Assembly: GCA_023823795.1 (NCBI GenBank)
Contig: CP085710.1
Coordinates: 186,001-250,000, forward strand
DNA: 64,000 nt
Direction of reading: 5' to 3'
From: Bacillus sp. F19
GTDB lineage: Bacteria; Bacillota; Bacilli; Bacillales; Bacillaceae
Part shown: piece after piece, positions 1 to 10,113 of the stretch
Position numbering within the stretch: position 1 is the first letter of the stretch
Layout: the number at the start of each line of letters is the position of its first letter
Made by a program: the position numbers and the translations under genes
The notes under the pieces: generated by a model
What the model was told of the DNA's origin: nothing
Seen by the model: only the letters and a program-made list of their open reading frames with translations
The model's database searches: none

Positions 1-1414
<1,414 letters not shown>

Positions 1415-1542
1415 ACAGTCTAATAAAGTGTAAAACCTAAGTGAATCTTGTTATCAAACGTTATCTAGTTTTGAAAGAATAACTTCTTTCAAAAAAAAGC
1501 TTGAAATTTTTTGATTTCATAGTATAATAATTTTTGTCACTA

Positions 1543-1659
<117 letters not shown>

Positions 1660-1675
1660 CTGGTGAAAATATTAT

Positions 1676-1747
1676 TCCGCAGTAGCTCAGTGGTAGAGCT
1701 ATCGGCTGTTAACCGATCGGTCGTAGGTTCGAGTCCTACCTGCGGAG
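1676..1747 (+). tRNA. tRNA-Asn(GTT)
   Basis: Cloverleaf with acceptor stem TCCGCAG/CTGCGGA, anticodon loop CTGTTAA and T-loop GGTTCGAGTCC. The 3' CCA is not fully encoded: the discriminator G is followed by CCT. Confidence 0.96.
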
Positions 1748-1751
1748 CCTT

Positions 1752-1824
1752 GCTTCCATAGCTCAGTCGGTAGAGCACTTCCATGGTAAGGAAGAGGTCA
1801 TCGGTTCAAGCCCGGTTGGGAGCT
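1752..1824 (+). tRNA. tRNA-Thr(GGT)
   Basis: Acceptor GCTTCCA/TGGGAGC with two G-T pairs, anticodon stem CTTCC/GGAAG and loop ATGGTAA giving anticodon GGT. CCA is not encoded. Confidence 0.93.
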
Positions 1825-1843
1825 TACATTAAACTAATAAAAC

Positions 1844-1918
1844 GGCCCGTTGGTCAAGCGGTTAAGACACCGCCCTTTCACGGCGGTAACACGGGTTCGA
1901 ATCCCGTACGGGTCACCA
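1844..1918 (+). tRNA. tRNA-Glu(TTC)
   Basis: Acceptor GGCCCGT/ACGGGTC, anticodon loop CTTTCAC (TTC), T-arm ACGGGTTCGAATCCCGT; CCA is encoded. Confidence 0.96.
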
Positions 1919-1965
1919 TTCAAACGTAAGTCTTACTATGTGAAATATCAAACAATCTTTTATGC

Positions 1966-2041
1966 GGAGGATTAGCTCAGCTGGGAGAGCATCTGCCTTA
2001 CAAGCAGAGGGTCGGCGGTTCGAGCCCGTCATCCTCCACCA
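1966..2041 (+). tRNA. tRNA-Val(TAC)
   Basis: Acceptor GGAGGAT/ATCCTCC, anticodon loop with TAC, encoded CCA. Confidence 0.96.
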
Positions 2042-2105
2042 TTAAGACATTGCAGCAGACGACTTTAAAAAGCGAATAAACAGTATTGTATTTCTCACTT
2101 AATAT

Positions 2106-2181
<76 letters not shown>

Positions 2182-2190
2182 CTTATGTGT

Positions 2191-2275
2191 GGAGGGGTAG
2201 CGAAGTGGCTAAACGCGGCGGACTGTAAATCCGCTCCCTCCGGGTTCGGCGGTTCGAATCCGTCCCCCTCCACCA
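2191..2275 (+). tRNA. tRNA-Tyr(GTA)
   Basis: Class II tRNA of about 85 nt with a long variable arm, anticodon loop CTGTAAA (GTA), acceptor GGAGGGG/CCCCTCC, encoded CCA. Confidence 0.96.
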
Positions 2276-2390
2276 CTTTATTTAGACAAACTTAACTGAA
2301 TAGTTCTTGTCTAGACTGTAAATAATATGTTTAGTTAACATAAACCTTTTTACGGTCAATTAGAATTTTATAGAATACATACATAATTGA

Positions 2391-2465
2391 TGGGCTATAG
2401 CCAAGCGGTAAGGCAACGGACTTTGACTCCGTCATGCGCTGGTTCGAATCCAGCTAGCCCAGCCA
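2391..2465 (+). tRNA. tRNA-Gln(TTG)
   Basis: Acceptor TGGGCTA/TAGCCCA, anticodon loop CTTTGAC (TTG), encoded CCA. It is separated from tRNA-Tyr by about 115 nt of AT-rich spacer. Confidence 0.95.
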
Positions 2466-2471
2466 TTTTTT

Positions 2472-2510
2472 GTGCCATTATCTCAGTCGGCAGAGCACGA
2501 CCGAGTAATC
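2472..2510 (+). pseudogene. Degenerate 5' half of a tRNA-Lys
   Basis: The first 26 nt (GTGCCATTATCTCAGTCGGC...) match the 5' end of the intact tRNA-Lys at 2608 with two substitutions. The copy then loses the anticodon arm, T arm and 3' acceptor strand, so no cloverleaf can form. It is probably the residue of a tRNA duplication or deletion inside the cluster. Confidence 0.75.
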
Positions 2511-2607
2511 ATCGAAGCTTAGCTTCAGCACACAAATCGAGCCGCTCCTTGAATAATCTTTCTGAGATTTGGGTGTCTTGCAAAACTGAAGAGTGTTTTC
2601 TTATTAA

Positions 2608-2683
2608 GTGCCATTAGCTCAGTCGGTAGAGCATCTGACTTTTAATCAGAGGGTCGAAGGTTCGAGTCCTTCATGGCACACCA
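2608..2683 (+). tRNA. tRNA-Lys(TTT)
   Basis: Acceptor GTGCCAT/ATGGCAC, anticodon loop CTTTTAA (TTT), encoded CCA. Confidence 0.96.
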
Positions 2684-2688
2684 TTTTT

Positions 2689-2763
2689 GCGGAAGTAGTT
2701 CAGTGGTAGAACACCACCTTGCCAAGGTGGGGGTCGCGGGTTCGAATCCCGTCTTCCGCTCCA
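2689..2763 (+). tRNA. tRNA-Gly(GCC)
   Basis: Acceptor GCGGAAG/CTTCCGC, anticodon loop TTGCCAA (GCC), encoded CCA; only 5 nt after tRNA-Lys. Confidence 0.96.
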
Positions 2764-2781
2764 GAACTTCTTTTTTATATC

Positions 2782-2854
2782 GGGGCCTTAGCTCAGCTGG
2801 GAGAGCGCCTGCCTTGCACGCAGGAGGTCAGCGGTTCGATCCCGCTAGGCTCCA
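2782..2854 (+). tRNA. tRNA-Ala(TGC)
   Basis: Acceptor GGGGCCT/AGGCTCC, anticodon loop CTTGCAC (TGC). The genomic sequence after the discriminator is TCA rather than CCA, so CCA must be added. It is the last tRNA of the cluster. Confidence 0.95.
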
Positions 2855-2870
2855 TCATAAGTACCCTGTA

Positions 2871-2906
2871 AAAACCGTTAGACTTTGATGTCTAACGGTT
2901 TTTTGT
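2871..2906 (+). terminator. Terminator of the rrn-tRNA operon
   Basis: Inverted repeat AACCGTTAGAC/GTCTAACGGTT with a 6-nt loop followed by TTTTTTG, placed 20 nt after tRNA-Ala. Confidence 0.92.
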
Positions 2907-3028
2907 TTAGGAATAATGATTAAAAAATTTCATATAGATACGTGCTTCATAAACGTTCGTATCAATATATATGAATTCTATATCTTATCCTTTATGTTAT
3001 AACAGTTTTCTTGTTGAATATGAGGCTT

Positions 3029-3335
3029 GCGAGTTGGAGATCAATTTCCGCAAGTTAAACCATGATTTTTGCGAGTCAGAAATAAGGTTTTACTAATTGA
3101 AAGCCGATTTTTGCTAGTTGGAGGGCGGTTCTAAATATGAAGTTCCATACACAGCGTAACCTCTTTCTTAATTAGCAGCAGCTTTGATTCATAATGGCCA
3201 ACGGCAGCTAGTAACAGGCAATTTTATATACTTTTTTCATTGAATCATGAATTTTGCGAGCCGAAACCCCATTTTTGAACACTAATTCGCTCGAGTTGGT
3301 TATCGTCTTTCGTTAATTAAAAGCCGCTGGATCCA
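3029..3335 (+). repeat. Degenerate 21-bp periodic repeats
   Basis: In the 650-bp gap between the tRNA cluster and rocF, related starts GCGAGTTGG, GCAAGTTAA, GCGAGTCAG, CTAATTGAA and GCTAGTTGG fall at 3029, 3050, 3071, 3093 and 3113, a period of 20-22 bp. More diverged copies (TTTTGCGAGCCGAAAC near 3252, CGAGTTGG near 3292) continue to about 3335. No gene is visible in the gap. Function is unknown. Confidence 0.6.
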
Positions 3336-3497
3336 AATTGATGTTCATTTCAGATCGGTCATAAAGGGAAAGTAGAAATCCTGAAATGGTCAAATGACCA
3401 GGAAATGCTGACTCCGCATCATCTTATTACATATTTTCTAATATTTTGCCAATTATTTTACAGAAAACTCTGTATATATATACACGATTTTGTCGAG

Positions 3498-3527
3498 TTG
3501 AGTCATGACCCTTTTTATCAGTACAAT
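3498..3527 (+). promoter_or_regulatory. Putative sigma-A promoter of rocF
   Basis: TTGAGT (3498-3503), 18-nt spacer, TACAAT (3522-3527), about 20 nt before the ribosome binding site of rocF. No clear RocR or ArgR box was recognised by eye. Confidence 0.5.
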
Positions 3528-3562
3528 AGAGACAGAGTTTCTTACTAAGGGGGATGATTTAC

Positions 3563-4468
3563 ATGAAAGAAAGAATATCAATTATCGGGGTACCAATGGA
3601 TTTAGGACAAATGCGCCGCGGTGTCGACATGGGGCCTAGTGCTATCAGATACGCAGGGGTTGTAGAACGACTTGAGTGGCTGCAATATGAGATTGAAGAT
3701 AAAGGTGATATTAAAATTGGACGTCCAAACCGTGAAGAGGATAGCTCTTCGTTAAATAATTTAAGAAATTTGAAAGCGGTGTCAGAAGGCAATTTAAAGC
3801 TTTCTGAACAAGTTGACGAAGTGATTCAATCTGGTTCGTTTCCACTGGTGCTTGGCGGAGACCACAGTATTGCCATCGGAACACTCGCAGGAGTTTCAAA
3901 GCATTATAAAGAACTTGGTGTAATCTGGTATGATGCACATGGAGATCTCAACACAGGCGACACTTCACCGTCAGGCAATATTCATGGGATGCCGCTTGCT
4001 GTAAGTATCGGCATCGGCGATGAGACGTTAACGAGAATTGGAGGCTACACTCCTAAAGTGAAGCCGGAAAATATTGTGATTATCGGTGCCCGTTCCCTTG
4101 ATGAGGGTGAAAAGGAATTAATTAAGGAGAAAGGCATTAAAGTATATACAATGCATGAGATTGACCGTCTTGGCATGACTAAGGTAATGGAGGAAACCAT
4201 TCAATATTTGAAAGAGCGTACTGACGGTGTCCACTTGTCCCTCGATTTAGATGGACTTGATCCGCACGATGCGCCAGGAGTCGGCACACCGGTTATCGGA
4301 GGCATCAGCTACAGAGAAAGCCATTTAGCGATGGAGATGCTTGCAGAAGCAGATATCATCACTTCTGCTGAGTTTGTTGAAGTAAATCCTATTTTAGATG
4401 AAAAGAACAAAACAGCTACAGTAGCAGTAGCTCTGATGGGTTCTTTATTCGGCGAAAAACTCCTTTAA
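3563..4468 (+). CDS. rocF: Arginase
   Basis: Hydrolyses L-arginine to ornithine and urea in the cytoplasm, the first step of the Roc arginine degradation route. The 301-aa protein matches the usual bacillary arginase length. Seen are the N-terminal ISIIGVPMDLGQMRRGVDMG block and the manganese ligands: GGDHS (first His), WYDAHGDLN (two Asp and His), and SLDLDGLDP (two Asp). An upstream ATG at 3554 overlaps the ribosome binding site AAGGGGG (3547-3553); the ATG at 3563, nine nt after it, fits better and gives MKERISIIG. The gene stands alone, with its own promoter and terminator. In B. subtilis rocF belongs to rocDEF, so the isolated position here is a difference. Confidence 0.96.
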   Translation: MKERISIIGVPMDLGQMRRGVDMGPSAIRYAGVVERLEWLQYEIEDKGDIKIGRPNREEDSSSLNNLRNLKAVSEGNLKLSEQVDEVIQSGSFPLVLGGDHSIAIGTLAGVSKHYKELGVIWYDAHGDLNTGDTSPSGNIHGMPLAVSIGIGDETLTRIGGYTPKVKPENIVIIGARSLDEGEKELIKEKGIKVYTMHEIDRLGMTKVMEETIQYLKERTDGVHLSLDLDGLDPHDAPGVGTPVIGGISYRESHLAMEMLAEADIITSAEFVEVNPILDEKNKTATVAVALMGSLFGEKLL

Positions 4469-4480
4469 TTTTTTAAAAAA

Positions 4481-4510
4481 GACACAGTTTATAAACTGTG
4501 TCTTTTTTTT
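4481..4510 (+). terminator. Terminator of rocF
   Basis: Perfect inverted repeat GACACAGTTTA/TAAACTGTGTC followed by eight T, 12 nt after the rocF stop. Confidence 0.94.
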
Positions 4511-4591
4511 AAGAAAAATTTAAGGTAAACATGTTAAAAAGCCATCTACAGACAACCTAAAATTTGTTAAAATATTTTTATGCGAAAAAAA

Positions 4592-4618
4592 TGAAACCTT
4601 TTATGCGGCTTATGCGTA
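4592..4618 (+). promoter_or_regulatory. Sigma-W autoregulatory promoter
   Basis: TGAAAC (4592-4597) and CGTA (4615-4618) with a 17-nt spacer match the known sigma-W consensus (TGAAAC, 16-17 nt, CGTA). It lies 40 nt before sigW, as expected for autoregulation of the sigW-rsiW operon. Confidence 0.88.
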
Positions 4619-4657
4619 ATAAGGGGAACCCGCACTTGCGCGGGGGTAAGGGGTATC

Positions 4658-5221
4658 ATGGAGACGATCGTAAAAAATAGGATTAAACAAGTTAAAAAGG
4701 GCGACCAGAATGCTTTTGCCGAAATCGTAGATATATATAAAGACAAAATTTATCAGCTTTGCTACCGCATGCTCGGGAACTCCCATGAGGCGGAGGATAT
4801 AGCCCAGGAAGCGTTTATCCGGGCTTATGTGAATATTAACAGCTATGACATGGATAAGAAGTTCTCTACGTGGCTGTATCGCATTGCGACAAATTTAACG
4901 ATTGATCGAATCAGAAAGAAAAAACCGGATTATTACCTTGATGCCGAAGTGACAGGAACGGAAGGGTTAACGATGTATTCTCAAGTAGCAGCTGATGTAG
5001 TTCTGCCAGAGGATCAAGTGGAAACAATGGAGCTTCAGCAAATGATTCAAAAAGAAATTTTAAAGCTCCCCGATAAATATCGTACTGTCATCGTATTAAA
5101 GTATATTGATGAGCTTTCTTTAATTGAAATCAGTGAAATTCTAGATATGCCGATCGGTACGGTGAAAACAAGAATTCACAGAGGACGAGAAGCGCTGAGG
5201 AAGCAATTAAGGCATTTATGA
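4658..5221 (+). CDS. sigW: ECF sigma factor SigW
   Basis: Extracytoplasmic-function sigma factor that directs the cell-envelope and antimicrobial stress regulon. The 187-aa protein has region 2 (about residues 20-90, with YRMLGNSHEAEDIAQEAF and WLYRIATNLTIDRIR) and region 4 (about 130-185, with LPDKYRTVIVLKYIDELSL and GTVKTRIHRGREALRKQL). The start has AAGGGG seven nt upstream. The anti-sigma gene follows directly and a sigma-W type promoter precedes, so both regulation and partner are visible. Identity as SigW rather than another ECF factor rests on the promoter, the RsiW partner and the neighbouring cdaA-cdaR-glmM-glmS genes, the same order as in B. subtilis. Confidence 0.95.
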   Translation: METIVKNRIKQVKKGDQNAFAEIVDIYKDKIYQLCYRMLGNSHEAEDIAQEAFIRAYVNINSYDMDKKFSTWLYRIATNLTIDRIRKKKPDYYLDAEVTGTEGLTMYSQVAADVVLPEDQVETMELQQMIQKEILKLPDKYRTVIVLKYIDELSLIEISEILDMPIGTVKTRIHRGREALRKQLRHL

Positions 5222-5236
5222 TTTGAGGTGATAAGG

Positions 5237-5848
5237 TTGAAGTGTTCAGAACAAATGAAAGAATGGATCCATCAATATTTGGATCATGATATAAAGCAGC
5301 AAGATGAGCGAATCTTGAAAGAGCACCTTCAGTCATGCGCGGACTGCACGCAGCACCTGCATGAGCTTGAGAAGTCAATCGCCCTGGTGCAGAGTACATC
5401 TCATATTGAGGCTCCGATGGATTTTACTCAAGCCATCATGGAGCGTCTGCCCAAAGAAAAGAAAACGGTTGGTGTCAACAGATGGCTGAAGGGTCATCCA
5501 TTGTTGGCTGCTGCTTCTCTTTTCGTGTTATTGATGACAGGCAGTTTATTTTCTTCCTGGTCAACTGATTCAGATTTCAGTGTTTCAAAGCAGCCTAATT
5601 TGGTTGTTGAGAATAATACGGTTACCGTTCCTGAAGGTGAGACTGTTGAGGGAGATGTAACGGTTAAAGGCGGAACTATCAATATTGAAGGCAAAGTTGA
5701 AGGAAACGTCACGGTAATTAACGGAGAGAAGTATATGGCTTCTGCCGGACAGGTGACAGGTGATGTTGAAGAGATCAATGAGGCTTTTGAGTGGATTTGG
5801 TATCAAATGAAATCTCTTTCCAAAGAGGTTGTCGCCATATTTAAGTAA
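5237..5848 (+). CDS. rsiW: Anti-sigma-W factor RsiW
   Basis: Membrane-bound antagonist of SigW, released by regulated proteolysis in the model organism. The N-terminal domain holds the zinc-binding anti-sigma motif (HLQSCADCTQHL, His-x3-Cys-x2-Cys, near residue 30). One membrane segment follows near residues 85-105 (LLAAASLFVLLMTGSLF), then an outer region of polar beta-repeat character (GDVTVKGGTINIEGKVEGN). A GTG at 5228 lies inside the ribosome binding site; the TTG at 5237, six nt after AGGTG, gives MKCSEQMKEW, matching the short N-terminus of RsiW. It follows sigW by 15 nt in one operon. The 203-aa length fits the family. Confidence 0.92.
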   Translation: MKCSEQMKEWIHQYLDHDIKQQDERILKEHLQSCADCTQHLHELEKSIALVQSTSHIEAPMDFTQAIMERLPKEKKTVGVNRWLKGHPLLAAASLFVLLMTGSLFSSWSTDSDFSVSKQPNLVVENNTVTVPEGETVEGDVTVKGGTINIEGKVEGNVTVINGEKYMASAGQVTGDVEEINEAFEWIWYQMKSLSKEVVAIFK

Positions 5849-5997
5849 AGGTCACCTTTTGTATAAGGGGCCTCTTTTGTGCTGTACCATGCGTGAGACT
5901 CTGGCTAAAAAGATAATCCGGTATTTTTTGCCGAAGTCTTATCTGCCGGCATGCGATTTGCTTATGTGAGTACAATCCGGTTTAATTGCAGAATATA

Positions 5998-6006
5998 TGG
6001 TATAAT
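5998..6006 (+). promoter_or_regulatory. Extended -10 promoter before cdaA
   Basis: TGGTATAAT (TG-n-TATAAT) 52 nt before the cdaA start. The -35 region is weak (TTTAAT near 5981). No strong terminator separates rsiW from cdaA, so read-through from sigW is also possible. Confidence 0.55.
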
Positions 6007-6057
6007 ATCGTAGTTATAGTCCTATGCAAATGACTAAAACTGATGGAGGAAGAGAAT

Positions 6058-6879
6058 ATGGCACTTGAGGAATTTCCACTACTGCATTACCTCGGCATCG
6101 CCGTTGATATTCTCCTGGTTTGGTTCGTTATATATAAGTTGATTATGGTGATACGGGGAACGAAGGCCGTTCAGCTGCTGAAAGGCATTATCGTTATTAT
6201 TCTCGTTCGTACACTCAGCCAGTACTTAGGGCTGCAGACCTTGCAATGGCTCATGGACCAAGCATTAACATGGGGTTTTCTTGCGATCATTATTATTTTC
6301 CAGCCTGAGCTGCGAAGGGCGCTAGAGCAACTGGGCAGAGGAAAATTATTCTCAAGAAGCGGAGCTCCAGAGGAGGAAGAACAACAAAAAATAATCGATG
6401 CCATCATAAAAGCGACAGATTATATGGCAAAACGAAGAATTGGCGCTTTAGTTACGATTGAAAAAGAAACAGGGATGAGTGATTACATAGAAACGGGCAT
6501 ACCGCTTCATTCAGCTCTCTCTTCTGAGCTTTTAATTAATATCTTTATCCCGAATACTCCGCTTCACGATGGAGCTGTTATTCTCCAGAAGAATCAGATT
6601 GCTGCGGCAGCATGTTATCTGCCTCTTTCCGAAAGTCCTTTTATTTCAAAAGAATTAGGGACAAGGCACCGGGCAGCAGTTGGGATCAGTGAAGTAACCG
6701 ATAGCATTACGATAGTCGTTTCTGAAGAAACGGGCAGTATTTCTGTGACCAGAAACGGAGAGCTTCACAGAAATCTAACCGTTGAAGCTTTAAGTGAAAT
6801 CTTGGTTTCCGAATTTGGAAAGCAGGCAAAGGTCACTTCCTCAAACCTATGGCAGTGGAGGGGGAAGAAAAATGGATAA
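6058..6879 (+). CDS. cdaA: Diadenylate cyclase CdaA
   Basis: Makes the second messenger c-di-AMP from two ATP at the membrane. Three hydrophobic segments fill about residues 1-80 (HYLGIAVDILLVWFVIYKL, LLKGIIVIILV, WGFLAIIIIF). The DAC domain follows, with both catalytic signatures visible: NTPLHDGAVIL (DGA) and GTRHRAAVGISE (RHR). The ATG at 6043 is part of the GGAGG-containing leader; the ATG at 6058 gives MALEEFPLLHYLG, as in the Bacillus protein. Length 273 aa is typical. The reading frame overlaps cdaR by 8 nt, indicating translational coupling, and glmM follows, giving the conserved cdaA-cdaR-glmM operon in which CdaR and GlmM modulate cyclase activity. Confidence 0.96.
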   Translation: MALEEFPLLHYLGIAVDILLVWFVIYKLIMVIRGTKAVQLLKGIIVIILVRTLSQYLGLQTLQWLMDQALTWGFLAIIIIFQPELRRALEQLGRGKLFSRSGAPEEEEQQKIIDAIIKATDYMAKRRIGALVTIEKETGMSDYIETGIPLHSALSSELLINIFIPNTPLHDGAVILQKNQIAAAACYLPLSESPFISKELGTRHRAAVGISEVTDSITIVVSEETGSISVTRNGELHRNLTVEALSEILVSEFGKQAKVTSSNLWQWRGKKNG

Positions 6880-8128
6880 GATGATTAATAATCATTGGGT
6901 AATGAGAATAATTGCACTGTTAATGGCGCTCATTCTTTATGTATCTGTTAATATCGAAACGCCGGCTCCGAAAAAACAGCCGGGGCCAGTAACATCCGTA
7001 TTTCCATCTGCGCCTGCAAAAGACACAGAAACAATTCCCGATGTTGAAGTGAAAACGTATTTGGATCAAGAAGATGTTATTGTGACAGGAGTGCCTGAAA
7101 CGGTAGCTGTTACGCTAAGCGGGCCAACTAATTCATTATTAAAGGCAAAGCAGCTTAAAGATTTTGAAATTTATGCTGAGCTCTCGGATCTGTCCATCGG
7201 CTCACACCGGGTTCAATTAAAGCATAAGAATATACCGGATAATCTTGAAGTGAAATTGAACCCTTCCATTATCACTGTAAATGTGGAGGAGAAAGTTACC
7301 CGGGATTTTCCGGTACAAGTGGATTTTATAAATAAAGACCAGATTGAAACTGGTTATACCGCACAGGATCCAATTGTTAAACCGAGTGTTGTTAGAGTAA
7401 CCGGATCTAAAACTCTTATTGACAACATTGCTCTGATCAAGTCGAGGGTGAATCTGCAAAATGCTAATGAAACCATTGAGCAAGAATCAAAGGTCACGGT
7501 ATATGACGGCGACGGAAACATCCTGCCTTTAGAGGTCTACCCTTCGGTTGTTGATGTGACAGTGCCGATTACAAGTCCAAGCAAAAAGCTTCCTTTTAAA
7601 CTTATGAATGAAGGCGAGCTTGGAGAAGGATTAAGCATCTCAAACATTGAAGCAGTGCCGAATGAAGTGACCATATACGGACCGCTGGATGTGATTAATC
7701 CGCTTGAATTTATAAATGGTGTAACTGTAGATTTAAGCAAAATCAAAGATGATACCGTTCTTGATGTAGATATTCCTGTACCTGACGGAGTGACAAAAGT
7801 AAGTCCCGAAAAAATCCAAATTAAAGTTGACGTTGAAAAAGAAGAAGAAAAAGTACTTGAGAATCTGCCTGTTAATATCCGGGGTTTAGGGGAAGGGAAG
7901 ATTATACAGTTCCTTGATCCGGAATCCGAAGAGCTCGATTTAAGCGTTGTAGGAGCACCTAGTGTATTGAAAAATATTAAGCCGTCTGATCTTGAATTAT
8001 TTGTTAATGTGACAGATCTGTCGGACGGAGAGCATGATGTTAAGGTAGAAGTGAATGGGCCGCAGGGTATTAAATGGACCCTTCCTGTAGATGAAGTAAA
8101 AGTAAAAATTTCTTCTAAACAATCATGA
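6872..8128 (+). CDS. cdaR: CdaA regulatory protein CdaR
   Basis: Extracytoplasmic regulator of the diadenylate cyclase. A single N-terminal membrane anchor (IIALLMALILYVSVN, about residues 10-25) is followed by four YbbR-type beta domains, recognisable by repeats such as VPETVAVTLSGP, KPSVVRVTGS, VPNEVTIYGP and LDLSVVGAP. The ATG at 6872 lies in the end of cdaA and follows GGAGGGGG; it gives MDKMINNHWVMRI, like B. subtilis YbbR. A longer frame starting at 6794 would only read the cdaA end in another frame. The protein is 418 aa; glmM follows after 32 nt. Confidence 0.95.
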   Translation: MDKMINNHWVMRIIALLMALILYVSVNIETPAPKKQPGPVTSVFPSAPAKDTETIPDVEVKTYLDQEDVIVTGVPETVAVTLSGPTNSLLKAKQLKDFEIYAELSDLSIGSHRVQLKHKNIPDNLEVKLNPSIITVNVEEKVTRDFPVQVDFINKDQIETGYTAQDPIVKPSVVRVTGSKTLIDNIALIKSRVNLQNANETIEQESKVTVYDGDGNILPLEVYPSVVDVTVPITSPSKKLPFKLMNEGELGEGLSISNIEAVPNEVTIYGPLDVINPLEFINGVTVDLSKIKDDTVLDVDIPVPDGVTKVSPEKIQIKVDVEKEEEKVLENLPVNIRGLGEGKIIQFLDPESEELDLSVVGAPSVLKNIKPSDLELFVNVTDLSDGEHDVKVEVNGPQGIKWTLPVDEVKVKISSKQS

Positions 8129-8160
8129 TGATTGAAACTGTCTAAAGGAGCGATAAAAGA

Positions 8161-9507
8161 ATGGGAAAGTATTTTGGAACAGATGGAGTAAGAGGCGTTG
8201 CAAATAGTGAATTAACACCTGAATTAGCGTTTAAAATCGGTCGTTTTGGAGGTTACGTTTTAACAAAAAATGCGAACCGTCCAAAAGTGTTAATCGGAAG
8301 AGATACACGTATTTCAGGTCATATGCTAGAAGGTGCGCTAGTTGCAGGACTGCTCTCTATCGGTGCTGAGGTGATGCGTTTAGGAGTTATTTCAACACCT
8401 GGTGTTTCATATTTAACAAAGGCTCTTGGAGCACAAGCGGGTGTTATGATTTCTGCCTCACATAATCCTGTTCAAGATAACGGAATTAAATTCTTTGGTC
8501 CTGACGGTTTTAAATTGTCAGATGAGCAGGAATTTGAAATAGAAGGTTTAATGGATCAGGAAGAAGACACACTGCCAAGACCTGTTGGCGCTGATCTGGG
8601 ACAAGTTAATGACTATTTCGAAGGCGGTCAGAAATATCTTCAATTCCTGAAACAAACAGTAGACGAAGATTTCACAGCCATCCACGTTGCACTTGACTGT
8701 GCACATGGTGCTACGTCTTCTCTTGCAACGCACTTGTTTGCAGATCTTGATGCCGATGTTTCAACTATGGGCACAACTCCAAATGGATTGAATATTAATG
8801 ATGGTGTAGGTTCTACACACCCAAAAGCATTAGCCGGTTTCCTTATGGAAAAAGGCGCCGATATCGGGCTTGCTTTTGACGGTGATGGAGACCGCCTGAT
8901 TGCTGTTGATGAAAAAGGTCAAATCGTTGATGGCGATCAAATCATGTTTATTTGTGCAAAATTCCTTAATGAGCACGGAAGATTGAAGAAAGAAACAGTT
9001 GTCTCTACAATCATGAGCAACCTTGGTTTTTATAAAGCAATTGAAGCAAACAACATGAAGAGTTCACAAACGGCTGTAGGAGACCGTTATGTTGTGGAAG
9101 AAATGAAAAAAGGAGATTATAATCTTGGCGGCGAGCAATCTGGCCATATTATCTTCCTTGATCATAATACAACGGGTGATGGTCTGCTTACAGCTATTCA
9201 ATTAGTGAATATCATGAAAGTGACTGGCAAGCCTTTATCCGAGCTTGCAGCTGAAATGAAAAAGTTCCCTCAGTTGCTTATTAATGTGAAGGTAACGGAT
9301 AAGCATAAGGTAACGGACAACATGAAAGTGAAGCAGGTCATTACTGAAGTAGAGAGTGAAATGAATGGAGACGGACGCATTCTTGTCCGCCCTTCAGGCA
9401 CAGAGCCGCTTGTACGTGTAATGGCAGAAGCTCCAACAGCAGAATTATGTGAGAAGTATGTTACGCGCATCGTTGCTGTAGTGAAAGAAGAAATGGGTAC
9501 GGAATAA
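8161..9507 (+). CDS. glmM: Phosphoglucosamine mutase GlmM
   Basis: Interconverts glucosamine-6-phosphate and glucosamine-1-phosphate for UDP-GlcNAc and peptidoglycan synthesis in the cytosol. Seen are the start [15 protein letters not shown], the phosphoserine loop ([19 protein letters not shown]), the metal loop ([13 protein letters not shown]), the sugar-specificity loop (GGEQSGH) and the phosphate-binding loop ([12 protein letters not shown]). Length 448 aa is standard. AAAGGAG stands eight to ten nt before the ATG. It closes the cdaA-cdaR-glmM operon and is followed by a terminator. In B. subtilis GlmM also binds and inhibits CdaA, linking wall precursor supply to c-di-AMP. Confidence 0.97.
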   Translation: MGKYFGTDGVRGVANSELTPELAFKIGRFGGYVLTKNANRPKVLIGRDTRISGHMLEGALVAGLLSIGAEVMRLGVISTPGVSYLTKALGAQAGVMISASHNPVQDNGIKFFGPDGFKLSDEQEFEIEGLMDQEEDTLPRPVGADLGQVNDYFEGGQKYLQFLKQTVDEDFTAIHVALDCAHGATSSLATHLFADLDADVSTMGTTPNGLNINDGVGSTHPKALAGFLMEKGADIGLAFDGDGDRLIAVDEKGQIVDGDQIMFICAKFLNEHGRLKKETVVSTIMSNLGFYKAIEANNMKSSQTAVGDRYVVEEMKKGDYNLGGEQSGHIIFLDHNTTGDGLLTAIQLVNIMKVTGKPLSELAAEMKKFPQLLINVKVTDKHKVTDNMKVKQVITEVESEMNGDGRILVRPSGTEPLVRVMAEAPTAELCEKYVTRIVAVVKEEMGTE

Positions 9508-9515
9508 AGCAAATG

Positions 9516-9545
9516 CGGGTCTGCCGATAAGACAGGCCCTTTTTC
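9516..9545 (+). terminator. Terminator of the cdaA-cdaR-glmM operon
   Basis: GGGTCTG/CAGGCCC stem (one G-T pair) with a 9-nt loop and a following TTTTT, about 10 nt after glmM. Confidence 0.85.
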
Positions 9546-9783
9546 TATTCTCACCTGCTTTAATTTAACTGAATTTCACAGTCATAAACCTGATGGAACA
9601 AGTCGAATACTATAACCATACCTCATTGTTTCTTGACTTTTTATCTTCAACGCAGCTGGGCAGTGCTTGACTGCGGAATGTTTGAGTTGCTGATGAAATA
9701 GGGTATTTCAGTCAAGAACAATCTTTTCAAAAAAACATATACTGAAGAGTGCATCTTTCTAAGCACATTTGCTAGGTACTGAA

Positions 9784-9813
9784 TTGACGATTTGAAGGTT
9801 AATATAGTATGAT
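9784..9813 (+). promoter_or_regulatory. Putative sigma-A promoter of glmS
   Basis: TTGACG (9784-9789), 18-nt spacer, TATGAT (9808-9813). Transcription would start near 9820, about 50 nt before the ribozyme cleavage site. The rest of the glmM-glmS gap (9546-9783) shows nothing recognisable. Confidence 0.6.
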
Positions 9814-9872
9814 TACTTTTGTGTTTTTATTTTAGAATGGAAAGGGGCATTGTGAGGTTGTATTAATGAAAA

Positions 9873-10027
9873 GCGCCTGAACTAAGCGGACCGAAAATAG
9901 CTTAGTTGACGAGGATGGAGGATTATCGAAAGTTCGGCGGATGCCTCCCGGTTGACGATTACAGCCGTAAGCTCTCTCCTAAAAACAAAGAGGCAACTTT
10001 TTGCACAAAGGGAAGAACGTAATCAAA
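9873..10027 (+). ncRNA. glmS ribozyme (GlcN6P-dependent)
   Basis: The leader of glmS contains AGCGCCTGAACTAAGC at the cleavage end, the conserved GTTGACGAGGATGGAGG and TTCGGCGGATGCCTCCCGG core, and ACAGCCGTAAG further on, all in the order known for the Bacillus glmS ribozyme. Cleavage is expected between A9872 and G9873. Glucosamine-6-phosphate binding activates self-cleavage and the cut mRNA is destroyed, giving feedback on glmS. The 3' end of the fold is approximate. Confidence 0.93.
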
Positions 10028-10050
10028 CTAAAAAATATAGACATGTGTGA

Positions 10051-10088
10051 GGGGACAGCAGAAGGTCCCCGTGGCTTGACCTGTCCCC
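10051..10088 (+). promoter_or_regulatory. Alternative hairpins between ribozyme and glmS start
   Basis: GGGGACAG (10051-10058) can pair either with GTCCCC (10065-10070) or with CTGTCCCC (10081-10088), so two mutually exclusive stems are possible just before the GGGAGG ribosome binding site (10098). Neither is followed by a T-run, so this is not a terminator. A role in mRNA processing or translation is only inferred. Confidence 0.45.
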
Positions 10089-10113
10089 CGCCTATTTGGG
10101 AGGATACTTTATT

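Noticed and set aside
2387-2888. Protein frames over tRNA genes
   Set aside because: They consist of tRNA sequence (for example GSNPASPA-like translations typical of tRNA).
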